A stretch of DNA of 64,000 bases. Origin: Pararhizobium sp. YC-54 (GTDB lineage: Bacteria; Pseudomonadota; Alphaproteobacteria; Rhizobiales; Rhizobiaceae). Positions within the stretch are counted from its first letter, which is position 1, and each line of letters opens with the position of its first letter. Position numbers and translations under genes: made by a program. Location of the stretch: NCBI RefSeq assembly GCF_025847205.1, contig NZ_JAOYTH010000012.1, forward strand, positions 182,250-246,249. The letters run 5' to 3'. The notes beneath the pieces were generated by a model, which saw only the letters and a program-made list of their open reading frames with translations, was not told where the DNA came from and did no database searches. Of the stretch, positions 9,642 to 18,362 are shown piece after piece.

Positions 9642-10517
9642 ATGCGCTACGTCCAGCTCCGTGCCTTTCATAACGTGGCCATCCATGGCGGCTTTTCGCG
9701 GGCAGCCGAAGCGCTGTTTCTCACCCAGCCCGCCGTCTCCGATCAGGTGCGCAAGCTTGAGGAGGAATATGACATCCTGCTCTTCAATCGGACCAAGAAG
9801 CAGGTCACGCTCACTCAAGCCGGCCAACACCTTCTCGAAGTCACCCGGCGCATGTTCGATGTCGAACAGCAAGCGCTCGACCTGCTGTCGGAATCGCGCG
9901 CGCTGCGCGCCGGCAAGCTTCGCATCGTCGCCGACGCTGCGCACCATCTGCTGCACATCCTCGCGGCCTTTCGGCGGGCGTATCCAACCGTGCAGGTCTC
10001 GATCGATGCCGGCAATACGGCGACGGTGATTACCAGCCTGCATGCCTACGAGGCAGATATCGGCGTCCTTGGCGAAATCCCTCAGGCGGGCGAATTCGAC
10101 GTGCTGAAACTCAATTCCACACCGATCATCGCATTTGCAAGCCTGGACTATCCCCTGGCGCATCAGGGAAAGGTGACCTTTGCCGAACTCGCAAAACATC
10201 CCCTGGTCATGCGTGAACGGGGTTCCAAAACCCGCCAGAAACTGGAAGCAATGGCCGCTCAATGCGGGGTAACGCTGACGCCACTTATTGAAGCGGAGGG
10301 CCGCGAAGCGGTTCGCGAGATCGTGGCCGCGGGCGGCGGGGTCGGCTTCGTCTCATCGGCCGAATTCGGCCAGGACGCCCGGCTCGTGCCGATCCAGATC
10401 GATGCCCCCGAAATGTTGATGGACGAGGCGCTTATATGCCTGCGTGAGCGAAGCAACGGCAAGCTCGTGAGCGCATTCTATGAGATAGCCAGAAAGCTGG
10501 CGAAAACCACAGATTGA
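9642..10517 (+). CDS. LysR-family regulator of the phosphonate locus
   Basis: Transcription regulator of 291 residues. An N-terminal winged helix-turn-helix (residues 1-60; GGFSRAAEALFLTQPAVSDQV) is followed by the LysR effector-binding domain from about residue 90. The ATG at 9642 has GGAA 6 bases upstream; an earlier ATG at 9631 is out of frame. It is transcribed away from the Na/Pi cotransporter-phnW-phnA-phnY genes, the usual layout for a LysR protein and its targets. The coinducer is unknown; AEP or a breakdown product is the natural guess. Confidence 0.9.
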   Translation: MRYVQLRAFHNVAIHGGFSRAAEALFLTQPAVSDQVRKLEEEYDILLFNRTKKQVTLTQAGQHLLEVTRRMFDVEQQALDLLSESRALRAGKLRIVADAAHHLLHILAAFRRAYPTVQVSIDAGNTATVITSLHAYEADIGVLGEIPQAGEFDVLKLNSTPIIAFASLDYPLAHQGKVTFAELAKHPLVMRERGSKTRQKLEAMAAQCGVTLTPLIEAEGREAVREIVAAGGGVGFVSSAEFGQDARLVPIQIDAPEMLMDEALICLRERSNGKLVSAFYEIARKLAKTTD

Positions 10518-10730
10518 GCATGGAATAACATCGCACGGCACGCGGTAAAATAAGCAAGACAGCAGCAGAAAAACGCTGCGCGAAGAAGGTGTCTGCCCCG
10601 ATGGGGGTTCTGTGTTGAGCTGGTAAGGCGTATTCCGATAGCAGAAAAATCCGGACTTGAAAGACGGACATCTCCAGCCGGCCCATCCATGGACGCGGGC
10701 GCAACAGCAAAACATTACAGAAAGCAGACT

Positions 10731-12293
10731 ATGGCCACGATCGACGGCAAGCAGCTCGAAGCGGAAATGGATACTCTTCCTGCACGGTTTCAGGGACCCG
10801 GCGGCGTTGCTGCCGTCATCAGCAGAGGACAGCTCGTCGCGCGGCGGGCCTGGGGATTTTCGGATCTCGATGAGCAACGCCCCATGACGCCGGACACCCG
10901 GCTTCCGATCTGCTCGATCTCAAAGCAGTTTACCTGTGCAGCGGTGCTGGCCGTTTGCCAACAACCCGAGGTTCTGGATGAGCGGCTTGCGGCGCATCTG
11001 CCGTCTTTCGAAGGCCCTTTGCCGTCCGTGCGCGACCTCTGCAACAACCAGTCGGGCCTGCGCGACTACTGGGCCCTGACCGTCCTGCACGGCGGCCGCG
11101 CGGAACAGACTTTTGCACGCACGGATGCAGCAGAGGCTTTCGTCAGGATGCGCACCGGTCACTTTCCTCCCGGCACGCGCTACTCCTACAATAACGGCAA
11201 TTTCCGTATCCTTGCCGACCTGCTCGAGAGCGTATCGCCCGAACCGCTCGAAGCGCTTTATGCCCGGCACATCTGGCAGCCGGCCGGAATGGCCGGTGCG
11301 GTGCTGACGGCCGACACCCGCTACCCGGAGGATGGCGTGGTCGGCTACGAGGGCAATGACGCCAGCGGCTACCTGCCGGCGCAAAACGGCATCTATTGGA
11401 GAGGCGATGCCGGCATCTCCGCTTCGCTCGACGATATGATCGCCTACGAGCGCTGGATCGATGCTACACGAGACGACCCGGATAGCCTCTACCAGCGGAT
11501 CGCGACGCCACAGACCTTCCGCGACGGCAATGCCGCTGCCTATGGCTTCGGGTTGCAGCATTTCCGCGTCGGCGATTTCGCCTTCACCGGCCATGGCGGA
11601 GCGTTGCGAGGCTTTCGCGCATACCGGCTGTCTTCGACCCAGGCGCGGCTCTCGGTGGTGGTGATGTTCAACCATCATGGCGACGCGCATGCTGCGGCAA
11701 ACAGGTTGCTGCGGACGGCGCTCGGCCTGCCTCATCCCGTGCCGCAGCGACTGCGGGAAAACTGGGCGGGGCAGTGGATCAGTGCCGAAACCGGCCTTCT
11801 GGCGCGGCTGGAGCCGGGATACGACAAGGTCGGCCTGCGTTTCGGCACATCGGCCGAGGCCCTGACGGAAACGCCAGACGGCGGCCTTGCGTCCGAGACG
11901 GTGAGGATCGTCCGCGAGGGCGAGGATCTGCTGATGCAGCGCCCGCACGAGAATTTCGCCGAGCGACTGGCGCCGGTCGCATCACCTGCGCCGGTTGCGG
12001 ACGCCAGCATTGCGGGGCGCTACCGCTCGCCCGAACTGGATGCGGATATCGTCATCGAATGCCGGGATGGCGGCACCTATCTGTGGGCGGAGGGTTTTCT
12101 CGGCAAGGGGCGGCCCGAGATCGTCCATCCGGCCGGACCCGATCTCTGGATCGTCGCAACCCGCCGCTCGATGGACGCGCCGGCACCGGGAGACTGGACG
12201 CTGCATATCCTGCGCGATGCCGCAGGGTGCGTCACCGGGGCAACGCTCGGATGCTGGCTGGCGCGGCGGATCAACTATGTCAAATGCCCGTGA
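10731..12293 (+). CDS. dap: D-aminopeptidase (serine hydrolase, penicillin-recognising family S12)
   Basis: Serine peptidase that releases N-terminal D-amino acids from peptides and amides. With the ATG at 10731 it has 520 residues, the size of the Ochrobactrum anthropi enzyme. The active-site pattern falls at the expected places: Ser62-Ile-Ser-Lys65, Tyr153-Asn-Asn155 and a His-Gly-Gly motif at about 288. The C-terminal third (from about residue 335) forms the two extra beta-barrel domains of this family. No signal peptide is seen, so it is likely cytoplasmic. It stands alone, with a 213-base leader region that lacks any clear motif. An upstream in-frame ATG at 10689 is possible but gives an unusual N-terminus. 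Confidence 0.88.
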   Translation: MATIDGKQLEAEMDTLPARFQGPGGVAAVISRGQLVARRAWGFSDLDEQRPMTPDTRLPICSISKQFTCAAVLAVCQQPEVLDERLAAHLPSFEGPLPSVRDLCNNQSGLRDYWALTVLHGGRAEQTFARTDAAEAFVRMRTGHFPPGTRYSYNNGNFRILADLLESVSPEPLEALYARHIWQPAGMAGAVLTADTRYPEDGVVGYEGNDASGYLPAQNGIYWRGDAGISASLDDMIAYERWIDATRDDPDSLYQRIATPQTFRDGNAAAYGFGLQHFRVGDFAFTGHGGALRGFRAYRLSSTQARLSVVVMFNHHGDAHAAANRLLRTALGLPHPVPQRLRENWAGQWISAETGLLARLEPGYDKVGLRFGTSAEALTETPDGGLASETVRIVREGEDLLMQRPHENFAERLAPVASPAPVADASIAGRYRSPELDADIVIECRDGGTYLWAEGFLGKGRPEIVHPAGPDLWIVATRRSMDAPAPGDWTLHILRDAAGCVTGATLGCWLARRINYVKCP

Positions 12294-12500
12294 TCCAATT
12301 GTACCCGGCATCCAGAATGTGCTGCGCCAGCCAATAATATCGATCGACCACGCTGCCAGTGGCGCGATCACCAGCGTGCCCACGCCGATGCCGCTCACCG
12401 CCAGCCCCGAGGCTGCAGATCGTTCGGGAGGCCTGCAAGTCGACATCCTCGTTCCGGTAGGACCGGTGATGATGAGACCGCCAAGGAAAGGCGGCAGCTT
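12294..12500 (-). pseudogene. Remnant of an MFS (monocarboxylate-type) transporter
   Basis: On the minus strand an open frame reads GLAVSGIGVGTLVIAPLAAW at about 12354-12413, followed by IIGWRSTF. This is the typical fourth-to-fifth helix region of MFS transporters. The frame is open from 12500 but there is no start, and it runs into unrelated sequence inside the 3' end of dap. It is a fragment of about 50 codons left by deletion, and it shows that the boundary between dap and the next gene is a rearrangement point. Confidence 0.6.
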
Positions 12501-13550
12501 CTATGCTTTCGCTCTCTGGAGCATGCCGAAGAGATCACGTGGCTCGTCAGGATCGGCGATGATGTCCAGTTCCTGATAGAAGCTGGTGGCGCTTACCCGA
12601 TCACGCACGTAACGCAGGGCCGAAAAGTCTTCGATCGCAAAGCCAACACTGTCGAAAAGTGTGATTTGCCGCGCACCGGAACGTCCCTTTGCCTCGCCGG
12701 TCACGACTTTCCAAAGCTCGGTGACGGCGTAGTCCGGGTCCATCTGCTGGATTTCGCCTTCGATGCGGGTCTGCGGCGGATATTCGACGAAGGTGTCGGC
12801 ACGCAACAGAATGTCGCGATGAAGCTCGGTCTTGCCGGGGCAATCGCCGCCGATCGCATTGATATGCACACCGGCGCCGACCATGTTGTCCGTCAGGATC
12901 GTCGCATATTGCTTGTCGGCGGTGCAGGTGGTGATGATCTCGGCGCCTTCGATCGCCGCCTGCGGCGAGGTGCAAGGCGTCACCATCAGGCCGGAACCGG
13001 AGAGATTGATCACGGCCTTGGCAATGGCTTGTGGATCGATGTCGTAGAGGCGGACATGCTCGATCCCGAGCACCGCCTTCATGGCGAGCGCCTGGAATTC
13101 CGCCTGGGCGCCGTTGCCGATCATGGCCATCGTTCTTGCGCCCTTCGGGGCGAGGTGTCGGGCCGCCATGGCCGAGGTCGCCGCCGTGCGCAGCGCCGTC
13201 AGTATGGTCATCTCGGTCAAAAGCACCGGATAGCCCGTCGAGACTTCGGCCAGCAGCCCGAAGGCCGTCACGGTCTGCAGTCCCCGCGCCATGTTTTTCG
13301 GGTGGCCGTTCACATATTTGAAGCTGTAGATTTCGCCATCCGAAGTCGGCATCAGTTCAATGACGCCCTCGCGGGAATGGCTGGCCACGCGCGGCGTCTT
13401 GTCGAAAGACTCCCAGCGGCGAAAATCCGCTTCGATGACGTCGGTCAGTTCCTTCAGCACGGTTTCGAGACCGATGCGATGCACGAGGCGCATCATATTC
13501 TCGACGCTGACGAAGGGAACCAGCGCTTTGGGGGATGGAAGCTGTGCCAT
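12501..13550 (-). CDS. Ornithine cyclodeaminase / mu-crystallin family protein
   Basis: NAD-dependent enzyme of 349 residues. Ornithine cyclodeaminase converts ornithine to proline and ammonia; relatives act on alanine, lysine or imines. The Rossmann motif MIGNGAQAEFQALA lies at about residues 135-148, with the preceding substrate-binding segment RTAATSAMAA and the family motif GVHINAIGGDCPGKTEL. The start at 13550 (MAQLPS) has GGAG 7 bases upstream; the longer frame to 13685 lacks a ribosome site. It is transcribed away from the isochorismatase-like/glutamine-synthetase-like genes across a 259-base AT-rich promoter region, so both sides may be coregulated. The actual substrate is open. Confidence 0.88.
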   Translation of the reverse strand: MAQLPSPKALVPFVSVENMMRLVHRIGLETVLKELTDVIEADFRRWESFDKTPRVASHSREGVIELMPTSDGEIYSFKYVNGHPKNMARGLQTVTAFGLLAEVSTGYPVLLTEMTILTALRTAATSAMAARHLAPKGARTMAMIGNGAQAEFQALAMKAVLGIEHVRLYDIDPQAIAKAVINLSGSGLMVTPCTSPQAAIEGAEIITTCTADKQYATILTDNMVGAGVHINAIGGDCPGKTELHRDILLRADTFVEYPPQTRIEGEIQQMDPDYAVTELWKVVTGEAKGRSGARQITLFDSVGFAIEDFSALRYVRDRVSATSFYQELDIIADPDEPRDLFGMLQRAKA

Positions 13551-13809
13551 TTTATTCTCCGCAATCCTGCATTCGACGTAAAGGTATGTTGCCGCTCCGG
13601 CCAGCGCGGCGCAATCGCGCCTGCGTCCGTTTTTTTCCGGCGCGGCCTTTCCTGGGGCCGTTCTCGCATCAGACGCTAGCGGCAAAATTCAATATGTCAA
13701 TCTTGTTTCATTTTTCATTACATGATAGCAATAATGTATGAAAACAAAAATTCCTGCATCGAGCCGGTAGCACCGACGCAGACGCACAGCATTTATCGGG
13801 AGGACGAAC

Positions 13810-14472
13810 ATGACGGCAATCGAAGTACAACTCGGCAAGGACCGGCTGCGGCGCGACAGTGCCTATGAGGCGGGCATGACATCGCTGCTCTACGTCGACA
13901 TGCAGCGCATCTGGTGCGAGCCCAACCTCGATCCGACCCACCCGCAGGACGCCGACAGCTATTATCACCGCCGCCTGCGCGAGACGGTGGTTCCAAACCA
14001 GGTCCGCCTTCTCGAAGGGGCACGCAAGGCCGGCTGCAATGTCCTGCACACGATCATCGAAAGCCTGACGCTCGACGGCCGCGACCGGTCGCTCGACCAC
14101 AAGCTCTCCGACATGCATGTGCCGAAGGGCGCTCCCGAGGGGCGGGTGATCGACGCGCTGGCGCCGATCGACAACGAGATCGTCCTGCCCAAGACCTCTT
14201 CCGGCGTCTTCAATTCGACGAATATCGATTACGTACTGCGCAACCTCAACACGCGCTACCTCATCATTGCCGGCGTAGTCACCGACCAATGCGTCGACAT
14301 GGCGGTGCGCGATGCCGCTGACCGGGGCTATCTTGTCACGGTCGTCGAGGACGCCTGCGCGACCTACAGCCAGGAACGCCACGAAGCCGCCCTTCGCGCC
14401 TATGCCGGCTATTGCTGGACCACCGATACCGAGACCGTCGTTAACCGCCTTACGGCCCTCGGCCTGGCCTGA
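13810..14472 (+). CDS. Isochorismatase-family cysteine hydrolase
   Basis: Cytoplasmic hydrolase of 220 residues. The catalytic triad is visible: Asp in LLYVDMQR, Lys in LPKTSSGVF and Cys in VVTDQCVDMA. The family includes amidases such as N-carbamoylsarcosine amidase and ureidoacrylate hydrolase as well as true isochorismatases. There is a strong ribosome site (GGGAGGA) before the ATG. It is the first gene of a three-gene run with a glutamine-synthetase-like ligase (42 bases downstream) and an N-formylglutamate-amidohydrolase-like enzyme. The context points to hydrolysis of an amide or carbamoyl intermediate in a nitrogen pathway rather than to siderophore synthesis. Confidence 0.9.
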   Translation: MTAIEVQLGKDRLRRDSAYEAGMTSLLYVDMQRIWCEPNLDPTHPQDADSYYHRRLRETVVPNQVRLLEGARKAGCNVLHTIIESLTLDGRDRSLDHKLSDMHVPKGAPEGRVIDALAPIDNEIVLPKTSSGVFNSTNIDYVLRNLNTRYLIIAGVVTDQCVDMAVRDAADRGYLVTVVEDACATYSQERHEAALRAYAGYCWTTDTETVVNRLTALGLA

Positions 14473-14514
14473 TCCGGCCCGACCGCGCGACACGAGCCTT
14501 CACAAGGGGAAATC

Positions 14515-15858
14515 ATGAGCGAGAACAGCAACGGCATAGCAGCCTCCGACCTGATGGAGCTTGCCACCTTCGTCACCACCGACATTGCCGGTATCACCCG
14601 TGGCCGCAGCTTTGCCGCCTCCGAAATCGAAGACTACCTGCGCAAGGGAGTAGGCTGGGTACCGGCCAACCTGGCGCTGACGCCGTTCGACGTCATCGCC
14701 GAGAACCCCTGGGGCTCGGCCGGCGACCTCCGGCTGATAGCCGACCCCGAAAGCAAGGCGCGGATTGCCTGCCTGCCGGGGGAGACCCCGCTGCATTTCT
14801 ACCATTCGGACATCACCAACCTGAAGGGTGAAGCCTGGGAGGGCTGCGTGCGCAGCTTCCTCAAGGCGACGCTTGCCGAATTCGAGAAGGAAGCCGGCCT
14901 GAAAGTCGTCGGCGCGGTCGAGCAGGAATTCCAGCTTCTCGGCGCCGACTGGCCCGCGGCCCCCGCCTTCGGCCTGCGCGCCCAACGCCGCGCCGATCCC
15001 TTCGGCCCGCTGCTGATGACCGCACTGAAGGAAGCCGGCGCAGAGCCTGAAATGTTCCTGCCGGAATACGGCAAGGACCAGTTCGAGATCACCTGCCGCC
15101 CTGCCCCGGCGCTCGTCGCCGCCGACCGCGGCGCGACGATCCGCGCCGTGACGCGGGAGGTCGCCGCTCTTTTCGGCTGGAATGCCAGCTTCGCACCGAA
15201 GACCGATCCGAACGGCGTCGGCAACGGCGTGCACCTGCATGTGAGCTTCACCGACCTGGAGGGCAACCCCGTCACCTTCGATGCGGCGCGTCCGGGGCGG
15301 CTTTCCAAGGTCGCCGGTTCCTTCGCCGCCGGTGTTATCAGGCACCTGCCGGCGCTGGCCGCCTTCACTGCGCCCTCGGTGCTCTCCTACATGCGCCTCG
15401 TCCCGCATCATTGGAGCGCAGCCTATACCTGCCTCGGCGAGAAGAACCGCGAAGCGACACTGCGCATCTGCCCGACGCTGGACCTGCCCGGCAGCAATCC
15501 GGCAAAGCAGTTCAACATGGAGTATCGCGCCGCCGACGCCTGTGCCAGCCCGCACCTGTCGCTGGCGGTCGTCCTCAAGGCCGGCCTGGAGGGCATTCGT
15601 GCAGGGCTCGAACAGCCGCCGCTGATCAACGTCGATCCGTCGAATTTTTCGGCGGAGGAACAGCAAAGACTCGGCATACGCCGCCTGCCGGCGAGCCTTC
15701 CGGAAGCGCTCGACACGCTCGCAGCCGACGCGGTGGTGACTGGCTGGTTCTCCAAGGACTTCCTCGACTGCTACTTCGCGATGAAACGCAAGGAGATCGA
15801 AATCGTCGAGGATCTGTCGCCCGAGCAACTCTGCGCCCGCTACGCCGCCGTTTACTGA
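14515..15858 (+). CDS. Glutamine-synthetase-family ligase (gamma-glutamyl amide ligase)
   Basis: ATP-dependent ligase of 447 residues. Visible motifs are VEQEFQLL (metal-binding Glu pair), NGVGNGVHLHVSF (the conserved His of the glutamine synthetase core) and the NMEYRAAD region near the end of the catalytic domain. Its length and motifs resemble GlnT/PuuA-type enzymes, which join glutamate to an amine, more than housekeeping GlnA. The ATG has AAGGGGAAATC upstream. It is followed 11 bases later by an N-formylglutamate-amidohydrolase-like gene, suggesting a pathway that ligates and later hydrolyses a glutamyl or acyl-glutamate amide. The amine is unknown. Confidence 0.88.
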   Translation: MSENSNGIAASDLMELATFVTTDIAGITRGRSFAASEIEDYLRKGVGWVPANLALTPFDVIAENPWGSAGDLRLIADPESKARIACLPGETPLHFYHSDITNLKGEAWEGCVRSFLKATLAEFEKEAGLKVVGAVEQEFQLLGADWPAAPAFGLRAQRRADPFGPLLMTALKEAGAEPEMFLPEYGKDQFEITCRPAPALVAADRGATIRAVTREVAALFGWNASFAPKTDPNGVGNGVHLHVSFTDLEGNPVTFDAARPGRLSKVAGSFAAGVIRHLPALAAFTAPSVLSYMRLVPHHWSAAYTCLGEKNREATLRICPTLDLPGSNPAKQFNMEYRAADACASPHLSLAVVLKAGLEGIRAGLEQPPLINVDPSNFSAEEQQRLGIRRLPASLPEALDTLAADAVVTGWFSKDFLDCYFAMKRKEIEIVEDLSPEQLCARYAAVY

Positions 15859-15869
15859 GAAGGCCGATC

Positions 15870-16685
15870 ATGACCTCGACAACGGCCACGCGCCTCGAAA
15901 ACCCGCGGCGGCACAACCCGAACCAGCCGCTCCTCGCCATCGACGAGCCGCCGCCCTATGCGGTGGTCAATCCCGACGGGACGTCGCCCTATCTGCTGCT
16001 CTGCGAGCATGCGTCCAACCGCATTCCCCGGCGGCTCGCTGATCTCGGCCTGCCGGAGGCAGAGCGCCAGCGGCATATCGCCTGGGACATCGGCGTCAGT
16101 GCGCTTGCCCAGCACCTCTCTCGCACGCTGGACGCGCCGCTGTTCATGGCGAACTATTCGCGGCTCGTCATCGATTGCAACCGGCCGCTCGGCGTCCCCT
16201 CGGCAATCCCCGAGACCAGCGAGACGACGGAGATTCCAGGAAATCTCGGCCTCAGCGACACGGAAAAGGCGCAGCGCACCGATACGCTGTTCCGCCCCTT
16301 TGCCGATGTCATCGCCCGTCGGCTGGATCAGCTGCAGGAAGAGGGCCGGCGCACGCTCGTGGTCGGCATCCATTCCTTCACGCCGGTCTACTTCGGCCGG
16401 CAGCGGCCGTGGCATGCGGGCATCCTCTACGGGCAGGCGACCGCCTTCGGCCAGTCGCTGATCCGCAGCCTGCGCGCCGATCCGGCCCTCACCGTGGGCG
16501 ACAACGCACCCTACAACATTCATCCGGACGAGGACTATACGGTGCCCGTCCACGCGGACGCCCGCGGACTTCCCGGCGCCTTGATCGAGGTGCGCCACGA
16601 TCTCATCGACACGCTCGAAGGCGTGGCCGTCTGGGGCGATCGCCTCACCCAATGCCTTGAGTTTGCGCTGGAGGAGTGCCCGTAA
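15870..16685 (+). CDS. N-formylglutamate amidohydrolase family protein
   Basis: Zinc-dependent amidohydrolase of 271 residues. The family hydrolyses N-formylglutamate to formate and glutamate. Motifs include LLLCEHASNRIP (N-terminal metal/active-site segment), RLVIDCNRPLG, VGIHSFTPVY and the C-terminal LIEVRHDLI. The start ATG at 15870 has GAGAAGG upstream and lies 11 bases after the previous stop. There are no other histidine-utilisation genes nearby, so it may act on another N-acyl glutamate made in this cluster. It is the last gene of the run and is followed by a repeat with a strong hairpin. Confidence 0.9.
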   Translation: MTSTTATRLENPRRHNPNQPLLAIDEPPPYAVVNPDGTSPYLLLCEHASNRIPRRLADLGLPEAERQRHIAWDIGVSALAQHLSRTLDAPLFMANYSRLVIDCNRPLGVPSAIPETSETTEIPGNLGLSDTEKAQRTDTLFRPFADVIARRLDQLQEEGRRTLVVGIHSFTPVYFGRQRPWHAGILYGQATAFGQSLIRSLRADPALTVGDNAPYNIHPDEDYTVPVHADARGLPGALIEVRHDLIDTLEGVAVWGDRLTQCLEFALEECP

Positions 16686-16689
16686 CAGC

Positions 16690-16842
16690 CGGGTGCAGCT
16701 CGCCTCATCCGGCCTGCCGGCCGCCTTTGCCCGCAAGCGGGGCGAAGGGATATATCGCACCGGTTTCCCAAACCACTGCCGGTTCGTCGGCCACGTCCTC
16801 TCTCCCCTTGTGGGGGAGAGAGTTGGCGTGAGGGGCAAGCCC
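16690..16842. repeat. Rhizobial-type intergenic repeat with hairpin
   Basis: The convergent gap contains two palindromic modules. GCCTCATCCGGCCTGCCGGC and the following CCCGCAAGCGGGGCGAAGG resemble widespread rhizobial intergenic mosaic repeats. The second module has a 10-bp perfect stem, CTCTCTCCCC (16798-16807) and GGGGAGAGAG (16813-16822), around a 5-base loop. It may also end transcription from both sides. Assignment to a named repeat family would need a genome-wide comparison. Confidence 0.6.
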
Positions 16843-16850
16843 GGTCGCGA

Positions 16851-18362
16851 TCAGTCGTACAGATTATGGTAAGCGTTGCGGAGCAGGTTCTTCTGCACCT
16901 TGCCCATAGTGTTGCGCGGCAGTTCGTCGACGATCAGGATCCGCTTCGGCAGTTTGTAGCGCGCAAGCCGTTCGCCCAGGATGGTGAGCATGTCCTTCTC
17001 GACGAGTGACGCGCCGGGCTTCGCCACGACCGCAGCCGTGACGCCCTCGCCGAAATCCTTGTGTGGCACGCCGAAGACAGCGCTTTCGAACACCCCGTCG
17101 ATCTGGTCCAGCTCCGTCTCGATTTCCTTCGGATAGATATTGTAGCCGCCGGAAATCACCAGGTCCTTGCCGCGCCCGACGATATGGACATAACCCCGTC
17201 CGTCGATCACCCCGAGATCGCCGGTGATGAAGAAGCCGTCATTGCGGAACTCCGCCTTGGTCTTTTCCGGCATGTTCCAGTAGCCTTGGAAGACGTTCGG
17301 GCCCTTGACCTCCAGCATGCCCGTTTCTCCCGCGGGCAGCGGAGCGCCGGTCTCCATATCCGCTACGCGAACCGAGACGCCAGGCAGCGGAAGACCGACC
17401 GTGCCGGCGATCCGCTCCCCGTCATAGGGGTTGGACGTGTTCATGTTGGTTTCCGTCATGCCGTAGCGTTCCAGAATGGCGTGGCCGGCCCTTTCCCGGA
17501 ATGTCCGGTGAGTTTCGCTGAGCAGCGGTGCGGAGCCGGAGATGAAAAGCCGCATATGCGCCGTGCTCTCGCGGTTCACCCGCTCGTCCTCGGAGAGGCG
17601 GACATAGAAGGTGGGCACCCCCATCAGCACCGTCGCTTTCGGAAGAAGTGCGACGATGCGGTCGAGATCGAATTTCGGCAAGAGGAACATCGACGCGCCG
17701 GAAATGAGCGTGACGTTGCTGGCGACGAAAAGCCCGTGGGTGTGGAAGATCGGCAAGGCGTGGATCAGGCGGTCGGCGGCGGTAAAGCGCCAGGTCTCCT
17801 TCAGCGCCTTGGCATTGGAGAGGAGATTGTCATGGCTGAGCATCGCGCCCTTGGAACGCCCCGTCGTACCGGACGTATAGAGGATGGCGGCGAGGTCGTT
17901 GGGACCACGATCCACATCGGCGAACATGCTGCCGGCCACCGTCGCGCGCGCCAAAATCGTACCGCCACCCGCATCGTCCAGGGTTTCGAGCACCGCACCG
18001 CAACCGCTGACGATGCCGGCCAGCTTTTCCGCATTCTGCGGCGACGCAACGACGAGCGCAGGCTTGGCGTCATTGAAGAAATAATCAAGTTCGGCAACCG
18101 TATAGCCGGTGTTCAGCGGCAGGTAGACCGCGCCTGCGCGCAGGCAGGCCAGATAGAGCACAAGCGCCTCGGCGCTCTTCTCCACCTGCACCGCCACGCG
18201 GTCGCCGGGTGCGACACCGCTTTCGGCGAGGACATTGGCAAGGCGTGCGGACAAGGTCAGAACGTCTGCGAAGGTCCAGATGCGGCCTTCCTGCGTTTCG
18301 ATGAAGACGGCATCCGGCGCAGAAATGGCATTGCGGAAGGCGTCGAACAGATGATTAGGCAT
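16851..18362 (-). CDS. matB: Malonyl-CoA synthetase MatB
   Basis: Acyl-CoA-synthetase-family enzyme that activates malonate with ATP and CoA. The ATP-binding motif YTSGTTGRSKGAM, the ERYGMTETNMNT segment typical of malonyl-CoA synthetases, TGDLG, and the C-terminal catalytic Lys region (PRNTMGKVQKN) are present. The product is 503 residues, matching the Rhizobium enzyme. The ATG at 18362 overlaps the last 8 bases of matA. Together, MatB makes malonyl-CoA and MatA decarboxylates it to acetyl-CoA. The usual malonate carrier gene matC does not follow: the next gene is convergent. Confidence 0.95.
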   Translation of the reverse strand: MPNHLFDAFRNAISAPDAVFIETQEGRIWTFADVLTLSARLANVLAESGVAPGDRVAVQVEKSAEALVLYLACLRAGAVYLPLNTGYTVAELDYFFNDAKPALVVASPQNAEKLAGIVSGCGAVLETLDDAGGGTILARATVAGSMFADVDRGPNDLAAILYTSGTTGRSKGAMLSHDNLLSNAKALKETWRFTAADRLIHALPIFHTHGLFVASNVTLISGASMFLLPKFDLDRIVALLPKATVLMGVPTFYVRLSEDERVNRESTAHMRLFISGSAPLLSETHRTFRERAGHAILERYGMTETNMNTSNPYDGERIAGTVGLPLPGVSVRVADMETGAPLPAGETGMLEVKGPNVFQGYWNMPEKTKAEFRNDGFFITGDLGVIDGRGYVHIVGRGKDLVISGGYNIYPKEIETELDQIDGVFESAVFGVPHKDFGEGVTAAVVAKPGASLVEKDMLTILGERLARYKLPKRILIVDELPRNTMGKVQKNLLRNAYHNLYD

